Shown: piece by piece, positions 16,485 to 24,798 of the stretch | Position numbering within the stretch: position 1 is the first letter of the stretch | Layout of the letters: the number at the start of each line of letters is the position of its first letter | NCBI GenBank assembly: GCA_021819585.1 | Contig: JAKAQS010000013.1 | Location: 1 to 32,892 of the forward strand | Direction: 5' to 3' | Origin: Acidobacteriota bacterium | Lineage (GTDB): Bacteria; Acidobacteriota; Terriglobia; Terriglobales; Acidobacteriaceae | Length of the DNA: 32,892 bases | The notes under the pieces: generated by a model | The model's input: only the letters and a program-made list of their open reading frames with translations | Databases searched by the model: none | Told to the model about the DNA's origin: nothing | Program-made: the position numbers and the translations under genes

Positions 16485-17261
16485 ATGGACTCGAGTTCGA
16501 CGCCTTCCATTTCCGATAGCGACTCGACGCGGCGAATCTCAGGGCGTAAGCACCCTGTGATTGCCATTGATGGGCCGGCTGGAGCCGGCAAGAGCACGCT
16601 GGCGGCGCACCTGGCGCGGAGGTTCGGTTTTTTGAACCTGGAGACAGGCGCCATGTACAGGGCCCTGGCGTTGAAGGCCATCGATCAGGCCGTGGCGCTG
16701 AACGATGAGTTGGCGCTCCTGGAACTGGCGGGCCGAACGCAGATTGTTCCCGAGCTGAGACCCGAGGGGAATCGGGTGCTTCTGGACGGCGTGGATGTCT
16801 CAAGACGGGTTCGGGAGGCGGACGTGACGGCGGCGGCCTCGCAGGTCTCTGTGCATCCCAGGCTTCGTCAGTGGATGGTAGCCCAGCAGCAAAGGATGGG
16901 AGCCAGGGGGGGCGTGGTGATGGAGGGCCGGGACATCGGGACCGTGGTCTTTCCCGATGCGGAGGTGAAGATCTTCCTGGATGCGGATCCTGAGGTAAGG
17001 GGCAACCGGCGTTATCTCCAGGTTGGCCCCGGGCAGAAGACGCAGGAGGCGATCACTCATGAGCTCAAGGAGCGGGATGCCCGGGATCGGAACCGCAGGG
17101 AGTCTCCGCTGCGGCCGGCCGAAGATGCGGTGGTCCTGGACTCGACATCAATGACGCTGGAACAGGTGCTGAGGACGGCCGAGGAGATTGTTCGGCGCTA
17201 TGTGGAGGGGTGGGAAGAGGGAAGGTCTTCAGGGGAAGTTGCGGGCAGCAAGGGAAAATAG
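16485..17261 (+). CDS. cmk: Cytidylate kinase
   Basis: Phosphorylates CMP and dCMP to the diphosphates. The P-loop GPAGAGKST follows a 24-residue Ser/Thr/Asp-rich N-terminal extension. Further signatures are LETGAMYRALA, MEGRDIGTVVFPDAEVKIFLDAD (as consecutive pieces), the lid region with RDARDRNR, and SPLRPAEDAVVLDST. 258 residues is slightly longer than the usual 220-230 because of the extension and a Gly/Ser/Lys-rich C-terminus. The ATG at 16485 begins 7 bases after the previous stop, and a GGGGAG overlapping that stop can serve as its ribosome-binding site, so it is probably co-transcribed. A hairpin follows directly after its stop. Confidence 0.94.
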   Translation: MDSSSTPSISDSDSTRRISGRKHPVIAIDGPAGAGKSTLAAHLARRFGFLNLETGAMYRALALKAIDQAVALNDELALLELAGRTQIVPELRPEGNRVLLDGVDVSRRVREADVTAAASQVSVHPRLRQWMVAQQQRMGARGGVVMEGRDIGTVVFPDAEVKIFLDADPEVRGNRRYLQVGPGQKTQEAITHELKERDARDRNRRESPLRPAEDAVVLDSTSMTLEQVLRTAEEIVRRYVEGWEEGRSSGEVAGSKGK

Positions 17262-17283
17262 CTGAAAATCGCACAATTTTCAG
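17262..17283 (+). terminator. Hairpin directly after cmk
   Basis: CTGAAAAT (17262-17269) pairs perfectly with ATTTTCAG (17276-17283) around a 6-base loop, starting on the base after the cmk TAG. It is AT-rich and has no following T-run. It may be a weak terminator or part of the leader of the cold-shock gene. Confidence 0.35.
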
Positions 17284-17311
17284 TGCAATTCAAACGAGCC
17301 GCAAATTTTTC

Positions 17312-17327
17312 GGTGGAAAAATCCACC
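17312..17327 (+). promoter_or_regulatory. Leader hairpin upstream of the cold-shock gene
   Basis: GGTGGA (17312-17317) and TCCACC (17322-17327) pair around AAAA, 110 bases before the cold-shock start codon. The whole interval 17262-17436 is markedly AT-richer than its surroundings. Long structured leaders of cold-shock mRNAs are known to act as temperature-sensitive translation switches; that role here is inferred. No promoter hexamers are clear enough to show that the hairpin is transcribed with the gene. Confidence 0.35.
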
Positions 17328-17436
17328 TTCGTGCTAACATTTCTGCATCGTTTGAAACAGATTGGTTTTCTGCACGTAGTAGCCGAAGCCCCGATTTGGA
17401 TTCAGCGTCAAAGTCAATCACAAGGATTTGGGAAAA

Positions 17437-17637
17437 ATGGAACAGGGAACAGTAAAGTGGTTCAACGACGCCAAGGGATTTGGCTTCATCAGCCGTCAGA
17501 ATGGCGAGGATGTGTTTGTGCATTACTCAGCCATCAACTCCAATGGTTTCAAGAGCCTGCAGGAAGGCCAGGCGGTTCAGTTCAACGTGGTCAAGGGGCC
17601 CAAGGGATGGCAAGCCTCTGACGTTCAGCCTCTCTAA
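17437..17637 (+). CDS. Cold-shock protein (CspA family)
   Basis: A 66-residue single cold-shock domain, the full family length. The start [16 protein letters not shown] contains the RNP1 motif, and [10 protein letters not shown] is RNP2. The surface aromatics that stack on single-stranded nucleic acid are conserved. Such proteins melt RNA secondary structure and act as RNA chaperones in the cytoplasm. The ATG at 17437 lies about ten bases after AAGGA; a TTG three codons earlier is also in frame but less likely. It has its own leader and an intrinsic terminator, so it is probably monocistronic. The paralogue (CspA, B, C...) cannot be decided from sequence. Confidence 0.95.
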   Translation: MEQGTVKWFNDAKGFGFISRQNGEDVFVHYSAINSNGFKSLQEGQAVQFNVVKGPKGWQASDVQPL

Positions 17638-17680
17638 ACGAGAGTTTTCAAGCCGGTGCATCATGTTCGTTCGGCAAAAG

Positions 17681-17712
17681 GGAGAAGACCTGCGTCTCCT
17701 CCTTTTTGTTTT
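17681..17712 (+). terminator. Intrinsic terminator of the cold-shock gene
   Basis: GGAGAAGAC (17681-17689) pairs with 17694-17702 around the CTGC loop, eight of nine positions matched with one A-C mismatch. TTTTTGTTTT (17703-17712) follows at once. This is the best Rho-independent terminator in the window and ends about 75 bases before the glycosidase start. Confidence 0.8.
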
Positions 17713-17787
17713 AAGCGGGCCGGAGGGGCGGCGGAGTGGTGGGTAGAGTGGTGTTTGCCGGGAGATCTCGATAAAGTCATCTCCAGG

Positions 17788-20169
17788 ATGATTCGAGTCC
17801 GGTTTGCGCCAATTTCATTTTCTGATCGTGAATCGCTCGCCAGGCCTTTTGCGGCGAGTTGCTCCAACGGGGCCGTGAGAGGCCGGTTCGGCTCCCGATT
17901 GGCAATTCTCCGATTCTGTTTCGCTGCCCTTCTTGCTCCGGCAGTTGCAGCGGTGTTTGCCGTGGCGCCTCTTTCCGCCCAGACCGCTCGCCGGCCGGCG
18001 CAGAAGCTGCCGCTCTATCGAGATGCTCATGCGCCGATCGAAGCCCGCGTCGATGACCTGCTGGGCCGGATGACCCTGCGGGAAAAGGTGCGCCAACTGG
18101 ATATGTATGCCGGCGCGACCTCCATCATGAGCCGCTACACAGACAAGACCCATGCCGCGGCGGATGCGGCCTTTGTTCCCTTGAAGGCCCAGAGGCTTTG
18201 GGGAGAGCTGGGGGTCGGCTCGATCCATGATCTGAATCCGACTGCGGAGCAGTCGGATGCGATTCAACGATGGGTGATCTCCCATAACCGGCTGGGCATT
18301 CCGGCGCTCTTTATCGAGGAAGGGCTGCACGGCTTCAACACCGGCACTGTCTTTCCCGCGCCGCTGGGTCTGGGAGATACGTGGGACCGGCCACTTTTGC
18401 AAGATGTGGGTTCGAGCATCGGATCGGAGGCCCGCGCCACCGGCGTGGACATGATTCTCGCTCCGGTTCTGAACCTGGCGCGAGATCCGCGTTGGGGCCG
18501 AGTGGAAGAGACCTACGGCGAAGACCCCTACCTGGCCGCGCAGTTGGGGCTCTCCTTCATCGATGGCGCGCAGGGGGATGGCCTGGCGACCGATCACACG
18601 GTGGTGGCGGAGCCCAAGCACTTTGCTGCCTATGGCGCGCCGGAGTCCGGAACCAATACGTCTCCGGTCGATATGGGCGAGCGCGAACTGCGAATGATCA
18701 TGCTGCGGCCGTTCGAGACGGCGGTTCGCCAGGGCCATGTGATGAGTGTGATGGCCGCCTATAACGAGATTGACGGCCTTCCGATGACAGACAATCCGTT
18801 TCTGCTGAAGACGGTGCTGCGCCAGGAGTGGGGCTTCAAAGGCTTTGTGCTCTCGGATCTTGGAGCCATTGCAAATCTTTACAAGGTACACAAGGTAGCC
18901 GCTACTCCTCAGGATGCCGCCTGCATGGCGATACGGGCAGGGGTAGACATGCAGTTCTACGATCTTCCGCACGACGTGTTTGAGAAGGCTCTGACCGGTT
19001 GTATTCACGATGGCTCGCTGCCCGAGCCGGACCTTGACCGGGCGGTTCGTTCGGTGCTCCGGGTGAAGTTTGCCCTGGGGCTCTTTGATCATCCTTATGT
19101 GAATCCGGCACTGGATGCCAAGGTGTATCGTTCGCCGGCGCATCTTGCCGTCTCCCTGCGCGCGGCGCTGGAATCGATGACGCTGCTCAAGAATGAGGAT
19201 CACCTGCTGCCGCTTTCCCGGTCCACGCAGCGTATTGCCGTGATCGGTCCCAATGGCGACAAGGCTCGTTACGGCGACTATGAAAACCACGCGAATGGAT
19301 TGAAAATCAGCCTGCTTCAGGGGATTCGTGAACTTCTGCCGCATGCGTCGGTTAGCTTCGACGATGGGAACGACATTGAGTCTGCGGTAGAGACGGCCCG
19401 CGGCGCGCAGGCCGTGATCATGGGACTCGGCGAGTGGCAGGGAATCTCAGGTGAGGGCTTTGACCGGTCTAGCCTCAGCTTGCCTGGCGACCAGGAGAAG
19501 CTGCTTGAAGCCGTTGCAGGTACGGGAAGGCCGTTGGTGCTGGTTCTTGAGAATGGCCGGCCGTTGACGATTGATTGGGCAGAGAAGCATGTGGCTGCGA
19601 TTCTTGAGGCGTGGTATCCGGGCGAGTTTGGCGGAAGGGCCATCGCCGAGACGCTGTTTGGAGAGAATAATCCGGGTGGGCACCTCGCTATTACGTTTCC
19701 CCAGACTGTTGGACAACTCCCTGACGACTATGACGCCGATCCCTCGCGGGTCTACCGATACGTCGATTCCGATGGCAAGCCCCTGTTCCCGTTTGGATTT
19801 GGCCTGAGTTACACCACCTTCCGCTTTGATCACCTGGCGGTGAAAGCGCCTGCTCCGGGCAGCCATGGCGATATCGAGGCTACCGTCGACGTGACGAATA
19901 CAGGCAGGGTCGCCGGTGACGAAGTCGCTCAGCTTTATGTGCGCGAGGACGTAAGTAGTGTAGAGACTCCACGCCGGACTCTGGCTGGTTTCTCTCGGAT
20001 CCGTCTCGATCCGGGGCAGACGAAGACGGTGACCTTTCATGTACCGCAGGATCAGCTTGCGGTGTGGAGCGCCGAAAGCCGATGGGCTATCGAGCCGGGC
20101 GCCTATACGGTGTGGGCCGGCGGCTCCTCTCTGGCATCTTTGTCCGCGCAGTTCGCGCTGAAACCGTGA
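17788..20169 (+). CDS. Secreted glycoside hydrolase family 3 (beta-glucosidase/xylosidase type)
   Basis: About 793 residues. A long N-terminal region ends in a hydrophobic signal segment with LSAQ as a likely cleavage site, so the enzyme is exported. The GH3 barrel includes HNRLGIPALFIEEGLHG, DPRWGRVEETYGEDPYL, EPKHFAAYG and the nucleophile Asp in GFVLSDLGAI (about residue 357). The C-terminal sandwich contains ISGEGFDRSSLSLPG with the likely acid/base Glu near 556, then WYPGEFGGRA. A fibronectin-III-like domain closes the protein (GFGLSYTTF to the end). Most GH3 enzymes have SDW at the nucleophile; here it is SDL. The open frame starts at 17656, inside the previous terminator region. I chose the ATG at 17788, though a GTG at 17875 would give a more compact signal peptide. 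Substrate is not decidable. Confidence 0.93.
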   Translation: MIRVRFAPISFSDRESLARPFAASCSNGAVRGRFGSRLAILRFCFAALLAPAVAAVFAVAPLSAQTARRPAQKLPLYRDAHAPIEARVDDLLGRMTLREKVRQLDMYAGATSIMSRYTDKTHAAADAAFVPLKAQRLWGELGVGSIHDLNPTAEQSDAIQRWVISHNRLGIPALFIEEGLHGFNTGTVFPAPLGLGDTWDRPLLQDVGSSIGSEARATGVDMILAPVLNLARDPRWGRVEETYGEDPYLAAQLGLSFIDGAQGDGLATDHTVVAEPKHFAAYGAPESGTNTSPVDMGERELRMIMLRPFETAVRQGHVMSVMAAYNEIDGLPMTDNPFLLKTVLRQEWGFKGFVLSDLGAIANLYKVHKVAATPQDAACMAIRAGVDMQFYDLPHDVFEKALTGCIHDGSLPEPDLDRAVRSVLRVKFALGLFDHPYVNPALDAKVYRSPAHLAVSLRAALESMTLLKNEDHLLPLSRSTQRIAVIGPNGDKARYGDYENHANGLKISLLQGIRELLPHASVSFDDGNDIESAVETARGAQAVIMGLGEWQGISGEGFDRSSLSLPGDQEKLLEAVAGTGRPLVLVLENGRPLTIDWAEKHVAAILEAWYPGEFGGRAIAETLFGENNPGGHLAITFPQTVGQLPDDYDADPSRVYRYVDSDGKPLFPFGFGLSYTTFRFDHLAVKAPAPGSHGDIEATVDVTNTGRVAGDEVAQLYVREDVSSVETPRRTLAGFSRIRLDPGQTKTVTFHVPQDQLAVWSAESRWAIEPGAYTVWAGGSSLASLSAQFALKP

Positions 20170-20508
20170 AAGAAGCCACATTTCTATGATTTCTCCGGCG
20201 AGCCGCGGAAGACGCAGTTCCGCTACAGGCCCACATCTCTGAAAGGCGAGATGTGGGGCGCCCGCATCCAAACCCGGACTCAAGCCCGTGTCGGTTGTCG
20301 GGAGAGGGATGGATGTGGGTCAACTGCTCTTTTTCATAAGGGGAACCTCTGAGCAGATGCTTTTCTTCGGGCTCTGGAGCCCCGGTACGGTTCCAGGATT
20401 TGGAGATCGCTTGCCGGACCGCCTATTCTGGAAGCTGGTGTTGTGCGCCGCCGTTGCAAGCTCGCAATCGATCGACTCCAAGCGCAATGGAAGAAAGCCT
20501 GAAACTGC
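20170..20508. other. Intergenic stretch with two palindromes between GH3 and the ABC permease
   Basis: No gene supported. It contains the 10-bp palindrome at 20230-20257 and a second inverted repeat, GGGCTC-TG-GAGCCC at 20369-20382, about 130 bases before the permease start. The latter may be an operator or a leader hairpin. No clear promoter hexamers are seen. Confidence 0.4.
20230..20257. repeat. Extragenic palindrome (REP-like or terminator)
   Basis: CCCACATCTC (20230-20239) and GAGATGTGGG (20248-20257) form a perfect 10-bp stem with the loop TGAAAGGC, 60 bases after the glycosidase stop. It has no T-run. I believe similar CCCACATCTC...GAGATGTGGG palindromes recur between genes in acidobacterial genomes, but I cannot verify this; only one copy is in the window. 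Confidence 0.5.
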
Positions 20509-21642
20509 ATGACCAAGTCGCTCTCGTTCACTGGGTATGTACTGAAGAACCTCCGTCGCCGACGCTTGAGGACGCTGCTGACGCTCTTCGGCATCGGCAT
20601 GGCGGTGGGTGCGTTTGTCGGCCTGGTGGGCTTCTCAACCTCCTTCGAGCAGCAATGGATGCGCATCTACTCCAGCACTGACACGGATTTCTCCGTCATT
20701 CAGGGCAGTTTTCTCAATACGACACTGGACGAGTCGGCAGCGGCGAAGATTCAGGCGCTACCCATGGTGGAGCAGGTTTCACCCACGATCTTCAATCTGA
20801 TGGACGTGACGCCGGAGATCAATGCGCTGGTTTATGGCTGGCAGGTCAACGCCTTCGAGTTCAATTCCCTGAAGATTCTCGACGGAAAGCGAGTGAGCGA
20901 CGGGCAGCCGGAGGTGATGCTCGGCGACCTGCTCGCGCAAGATCTGAAAAAGTCCCCGGGCGATAGCATCGAGCTGCAAGGCACGGAGTTTCGCGTGACC
21001 GCGATCTATCACGCCGCCTCAACGTTGGAAGCGGCTGCGATTGTGATGCCGCTTGACCAGTTGCAGCAGCTCAGCGGCATGGATGGGAAGGTTTCGACCA
21101 TCGACGTACGTCTGCGCCCAGCCCCTGCGGGCGAAGAGGAGGATGCCTACATCCGGTCGGCGCAGGCCGCGATTCAGGCGGCGGTTCCGGGCGCCCGCGC
21201 CGTGCCTGCGGCCGAGCGGGCAAGAAGCAACCAATTTGTAGCGCTGGCGAAGACTTCGGCCTGGGGAACCTCGGCGCTGGCGCTGTTGATAGGCATTCTG
21301 GGCATCGCCAACACCATGGCCATGTCTGTCTTCGAGCGCACCCGCGAGATCGGTATTCTGCGCGCGCTCGGTTGGAAGCAATGGAAGGTGCTGGCGCACA
21401 TCGAACTGGAGGCAGCGCTGCTGGGCCTGGGCGGAGGCGTGCTGGGCATCGGCCTCGGATGGTGCGCCCTGTGTGTGTTGGCGGTGCTGCCGCAGACGGC
21501 AAGTTTCTTTGTGGCGACCTTGCAGTGGCCTGTGCTGGTGAAGGCGCTGGCCATTGCCCTCCTGGCCGGGCTGACGGCGGGTCTGCTTCCGGCCTGGCGC
21601 GCCGGGAAGCTCTCGCCGGTGGATGCGCTGCGCTGCGATTGA
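20509..21642 (+). CDS. ABC transporter permease, FtsX/MacB type
   Basis: A 377-residue protein with the four-helix MacB/LolC layout. The first membrane segment is near residues 24-44, followed by a large periplasmic domain (about 45-250). Three segments lie near 258-280, 300-330 and 345-367. The NTMAMSVFERTREIGILRALGW block after the second segment is the hallmark coupling loop that contacts the ATPase. This family mainly works as a mechanotransmission machine extracting lipoproteins, lipids or hydrophobic molecules from the inner membrane. The matching ATPase is not adjacent: it is the gene at 23345, beyond the glycosyltransferase. GGAAGAAAG lies rather far upstream of the ATG, so initiation may be weak. 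Confidence 0.9.
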   Translation: MTKSLSFTGYVLKNLRRRRLRTLLTLFGIGMAVGAFVGLVGFSTSFEQQWMRIYSSTDTDFSVIQGSFLNTTLDESAAAKIQALPMVEQVSPTIFNLMDVTPEINALVYGWQVNAFEFNSLKILDGKRVSDGQPEVMLGDLLAQDLKKSPGDSIELQGTEFRVTAIYHAASTLEAAAIVMPLDQLQQLSGMDGKVSTIDVRLRPAPAGEEEDAYIRSAQAAIQAAVPGARAVPAAERARSNQFVALAKTSAWGTSALALLIGILGIANTMAMSVFERTREIGILRALGWKQWKVLAHIELEAALLGLGGGVLGIGLGWCALCVLAVLPQTASFFVATLQWPVLVKALAIALLAGLTAGLLPAWRAGKLSPVDALRCD

Positions 21643-21703
21643 GCGGCTTGGGAAACGGTATGAAGGCGACTTGGAAACGGTTTGGGAACGACCGAAGAAA
21701 GGC

Positions 21704-22972
21704 ATGATGCGATTCGGAGCTTTTTGCTTTCCGGCCACTGGGCACATCAATCCGATGACTGCCCTGGCGCGTTCTCTGGAGCTGAGAGGCCACAAGGTGA
21801 TTCTTTTCGGAATCGCCGACACCGAGGAGCGTGTGCGGGCCGCCGGCATCGAGTTTCATTGCATCGGCGCTGAAGAGTACCCGGCAGGTACGCTGGCCAG
21901 GCTGGATGAGCGTATGGCTGATCTCAAGGGCATCGCGACCCTGCGCTTTACCCTGGAGCGGGTGAGGAATACGGCGCGCATGGTTCTGCGCGACGGGCCG
22001 CGCGCGGTGCGCCAGGCCGGCGTGGAGGCGCTGCTGGTGGATGAGGCCGACTTTGCAGGAAATGTGGCCGACCATCTGGGGATGCCCTGGATCTCGATCG
22101 CTCTGCTGCCTCCGCTGCTGCACGACGACCGGTTTCCGCCCTTCTGGCTGGGCTGGGCAGCGCGGGAGGACTGGCTGGGCAGGCTGCGTAACCGGCTTGC
22201 CATCGAATTGCTGCTGCGGATCGGCGCTCCCATCTTTCGCGAGATCAGCGCGCAGCGCATCGCCTGGGGATTGAAGCCCTACGAGCGCCCCGAGGATGGG
22301 CTGTCGACCTTGGCGCAGATTACTCAGTTGCCCGAAGAGTTTGAGTTCCCGCTGCGCGGCCCAAAGCCGCCGGGACTTTATTACACGGGGCCGTTTGTGC
22401 ATGCCCGGCAACGCCCAGCGGTGGAGTTTTGCTGGGAACGTCTCGATCGACGGCCGCTGATCTATGCGTCGCTGGGCACCTTTCAGAATGGCTCGGAGAC
22501 GATCTTCCGGGTGATTGCCGAGGCCTGCGAGGGCCTGGATGCGCAACTGCTGATCTCGCTGGGCGGTGGTCTGGACCCCGCGCAACTGGGCCCGCTGGCG
22601 GGAGCGCCTTTGGTAGTGCGCTTTGCGCCGCAACTGGAGATCTTGAAGCTCGCTGCGCTGGTTATCACCCACGCCGGCATTAACACGGCTCTGGAGTCGC
22701 TTGCCGAGGGTGTTCCGATGGTCGCCGTGCCGCTGGGCAATGATCAGCCCGGGGTCGCGGCGCGTGTTGCGGCGCGCGGCGCAGGCGTGGTGGTTTCAAG
22801 GCATCGTCTCACCCCGCGGCGGCTTCGCAAGGCCATCCGGCTGGTGCTGGAGCATGGCTCCTACCGGGAAGCAGCGAGGAAGCTGCAGGAGGCCATCCAG
22901 CGGATAGATGGCCCTGGCCGGGCGGCCGAGCTGATCGAAGAGGTCGTCGAGCGTCAACGGGTAAGGGTATGA
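21704..22972 (+). CDS. GT1 (UGT/MGT-type) glycosyltransferase
   Basis: About 422 residues with a GT-B fold. The N-terminal half begins with FGAFCFPATGHINPMTALA, the acceptor-side loop of the family. The C-terminal half carries the nucleotide-sugar signature FAPQLEILKLAALVITHAG, then GVPMVAVPLGNDQPG. Related enzymes glycosylate small lipophilic acceptors such as carotenoids, sterols, macrolides or flavonoids; the acceptor here is unknown. The open frame starts at 21623 inside the permease gene, but ATGATG at 21704/21707 preceded by GAAGAAAGG gives the family's normal N-terminus. It sits 61 bases after the permease on the same strand, between the permease and its probable ATPase. This suggests its product is the transported molecule (inference). 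Confidence 0.9.
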   Translation: MMRFGAFCFPATGHINPMTALARSLELRGHKVILFGIADTEERVRAAGIEFHCIGAEEYPAGTLARLDERMADLKGIATLRFTLERVRNTARMVLRDGPRAVRQAGVEALLVDEADFAGNVADHLGMPWISIALLPPLLHDDRFPPFWLGWAAREDWLGRLRNRLAIELLLRIGAPIFREISAQRIAWGLKPYERPEDGLSTLAQITQLPEEFEFPLRGPKPPGLYYTGPFVHARQRPAVEFCWERLDRRPLIYASLGTFQNGSETIFRVIAEACEGLDAQLLISLGGGLDPAQLGPLAGAPLVVRFAPQLEILKLAALVITHAGINTALESLAEGVPMVAVPLGNDQPGVAARVAARGAGVVVSRHRLTPRRLRKAIRLVLEHGSYREAARKLQEAIQRIDGPGRAAELIEEVVERQRVRV

Positions 22973-23344
22973 ATCAGGGGCGGAGACTTTTCTGCTCTGG
23001 GAAGAGCCTGGAGGCACTCGTCTGTAAGTTCTGCAAAGGGTTGGAGCGCCGCGCGCTTTACGCCAGATGGCGGCTATCTGGCGCGGCCAGATTCGCGCTG
23101 CAGGCGAAGATTCAACGGATTTGCTCCGCGGAGGCTGAATGACCTGAAAGACCGGATCTTGTGCAAGCACGCTAGGGAGAAGCAGCTCAAGATTAACATT
23201 TGTTCATACGGCCAGTTTGGCCGATGAGGAGGTTGACCTTTGGCATCGGCGGTCGTCTTTGAGGTTGGGTGTGATCGTTTTTTGTTGTAAAAGATTATTT
23301 GCGTGCGGGACCATCTCGCGCGTTCCAGACGGAGGCTCCGCCGC
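22973..23344. other. Regulatory-looking gap between the glycosyltransferase and the ABC ATPase
   Basis: No gene is evident. Two perfect inverted repeats lie here: CGCCAGAT/ATCTGGCG (23061-23068 with 23076-23083, 7-base loop) and CGGCCA-GTT-TGGCCG (23209-23223). A half CRP-like TGTGATC near 23270 and an AT-rich patch just before the ATPase are also present. The first hairpin may end the permease-glycosyltransferase transcript, and the second may be an operator for the downstream operon. Confidence 0.4.
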
Positions 23345-24010
23345 ATGAGCAGCCCCATTCTAGAAGTGCGCGAGCTGTACAAGAGCTACGAAGAGGGGCG
23401 CATCGAGGCCTTGCGGGGCGTCGATCTCTCGATTGAGGCTGGCGAGTTCGTGGCCATCAGCGGCCATAGCGGCAGTGGCAAGTCCACGCTGCTGCATCTG
23501 CTGGGAGGGCTAGATAGCCCTAGCAGCGGGAACGTTCTCTTCCGTGGCGATCCGCTGGGCTCGTCGTTCGATCTCGACACCTATCGCTGCGATCATGTAG
23601 GCTTCGTCTTCCAGGCGTTTTACCTGCTACCCACTCTGCGGGCTGTCGAGAACGTTCAGGCGCCGATGCTGGCCTCGCGGAGCGCCAGCGGCGATCGCCG
23701 GAGGCGCGCCGAGAGCCTGCTACGGGAGATGGGCATGGAACACCGCATGGATCAACATCCGAGCAAGCTCTCCGCAGGAGAGCGGCAGCGCGTGGCGATC
23801 GCCCGCGCGTTGGCCAATGAGCCCGAAATACTGTTGGCCGACGAGCCTACGGGCAACCTCGACAGCAAAAACTCTGCGCTGATCATGGAGATTCTGACTG
23901 GAATTCAGAGATCGCGGGGCATGACGCTGATCGTGGTGACGCATGAAGACGAGATCGCCCATGCGGCGCCGCGTCACATCCGAGTCCACGACGGGAGGGT
24001 CGCATCTTGA
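23345..24010 (+). CDS. ABC transporter ATP-binding protein, LolD/MacB type
   Basis: A 221-residue ATPase that should energise an FtsX-type permease. It has Walker A GHSGSGKST, the Q-loop in FVFQAFYLLPTLRAVENV, the signature LSAGERQRVAIARAL (Ala in place of the usual first Gly of LSGGQ), Walker B ILLADEPTGNLD and the switch His in VVTHE. The Q-loop and NLDS segment place it in the LolD/MacB/FtsE branch. CGGAGG nine bases upstream identifies the ATG at 23345, 42 bases inside the open frame. Its stop overlaps the next start as TTGA, so it is coupled to the LolA-like gene. The likely permease partner is at 20509. Confidence 0.92.
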   Translation: MSSPILEVRELYKSYEEGRIEALRGVDLSIEAGEFVAISGHSGSGKSTLLHLLGGLDSPSSGNVLFRGDPLGSSFDLDTYRCDHVGFVFQAFYLLPTLRAVENVQAPMLASRSASGDRRRRAESLLREMGMEHRMDQHPSKLSAGERQRVAIARALANEPEILLADEPTGNLDSKNSALIMEILTGIQRSRGMTLIVVTHEDEIAHAAPRHIRVHDGRVAS

Positions 24011-24798
24011 GGCTGGCCACTTTGATGACGGCGGCCGTGCTCCTGTTTGCCGGCGTGGCCGGCTCAGCCGAGACGCCGGCTGCGCTGGTTGCGGTGCGGA
24101 ATCGCATCGAGACTTCGGATTATCGCGCCACCGGCCAACTCGTCCGCGTGGACGCCGGCGGAAGCCGCACCCGTTTCGCCATCTCCGTTGAGGGGCTGTG
24201 GCTTGACGGCGCTCTGCACACGTTGATCGAGGCGGTTCCATCGAAGGGAGCAGCGGCGGAGGGAAAGGATGAGCCGCTCCGCCTTCTGCTGGAGGCGCGT
24301 CCCGACGGCCGGGACAGCATCCGGATCTTGCGGCCGAGCGCGGCCTCGCCCCTGGTGCTGCCGCCCGGCAGATGGGGCGATCGTTTTCTGGGCACGGTGT
24401 TCAGCTACGAGGATCTTCTCGATCCGCAGTTCTTCTGGCCGAAGCAGACGCTGCTGGGAGATGTCTCGTTCGATGGCCGCCGGTGCGATCTGTTGAAGAG
24501 CGTGCCGGGGCGCTCGGACCGGACGAGCTACTCCGAGGTACGCACCTGGCTGGACCACAGCATTGCTTACCCGGTCCATGCCGAGAAGACGCTGCGGCAT
24601 GGCGGAGCGGTAAAGGAGATCACGTACTACGGCTTGCGCCAATCAAATGGGGTCTGGTCGGCCACGCAGATCGAGGCGAAGATGCGTGGCCAGGCAGGCT
24701 CCGCAATCTGGATCATCAAGCGGGGCAGCGCAAAGGCCCATCTTGATGCAAACGACTTTCAACCCGGCGTTATCGGCCGATTCGAGGATCGTCCATGA
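24007..24798 (+). CDS. Exported LolA-like protein (outer-membrane lipoprotein-sorting type)
   Basis: A 263-residue protein starting at a TTG that overlaps the ATPase stop by four bases, with GGGAGG upstream. Residues 1-20 are a clear signal peptide ending GSA-ET. The mature part is predicted beta-rich with the family-like stretch FLGTVFSYEDLLDPQFFW, then a segment with CDLLKSVPG and TYYGLRQSNGVWSATQIEAKM. These resemble the half-barrel carrier fold of LolA relatives that bind lipid chains. LolA-like proteins next to LolD/FtsX transporters usually shuttle lipidated or lipid cargo across the periplasm. Here cargo is unknown. It is coupled to the hydrolase gene by an ATGA overlap. Confidence 0.78.
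   Translation: MRLATLMTAAVLLFAGVAGSAETPAALVAVRNRIETSDYRATGQLVRVDAGGSRTRFAISVEGLWLDGALHTLIEAVPSKGAAAEGKDEPLRLLLEARPDGRDSIRILRPSAASPLVLPPGRWGDRFLGTVFSYEDLLDPQFFWPKQTLLGDVSFDGRRCDLLKSVPGRSDRTSYSEVRTWLDHSIAYPVHAEKTLRHGGAVKEITYYGLRQSNGVWSATQIEAKMRGQAGSAIWIIKRGSAKAHLDANDFQPGVIGRFEDRP

Noticed and set aside
20288-20512. 74-codon frame ending with an ATGA overlap at the permease start
   Set aside because: It has a GTG start without a convincing ribosome-binding site, crosses a hairpin and has no recognisable pattern; the overlap may be chance.
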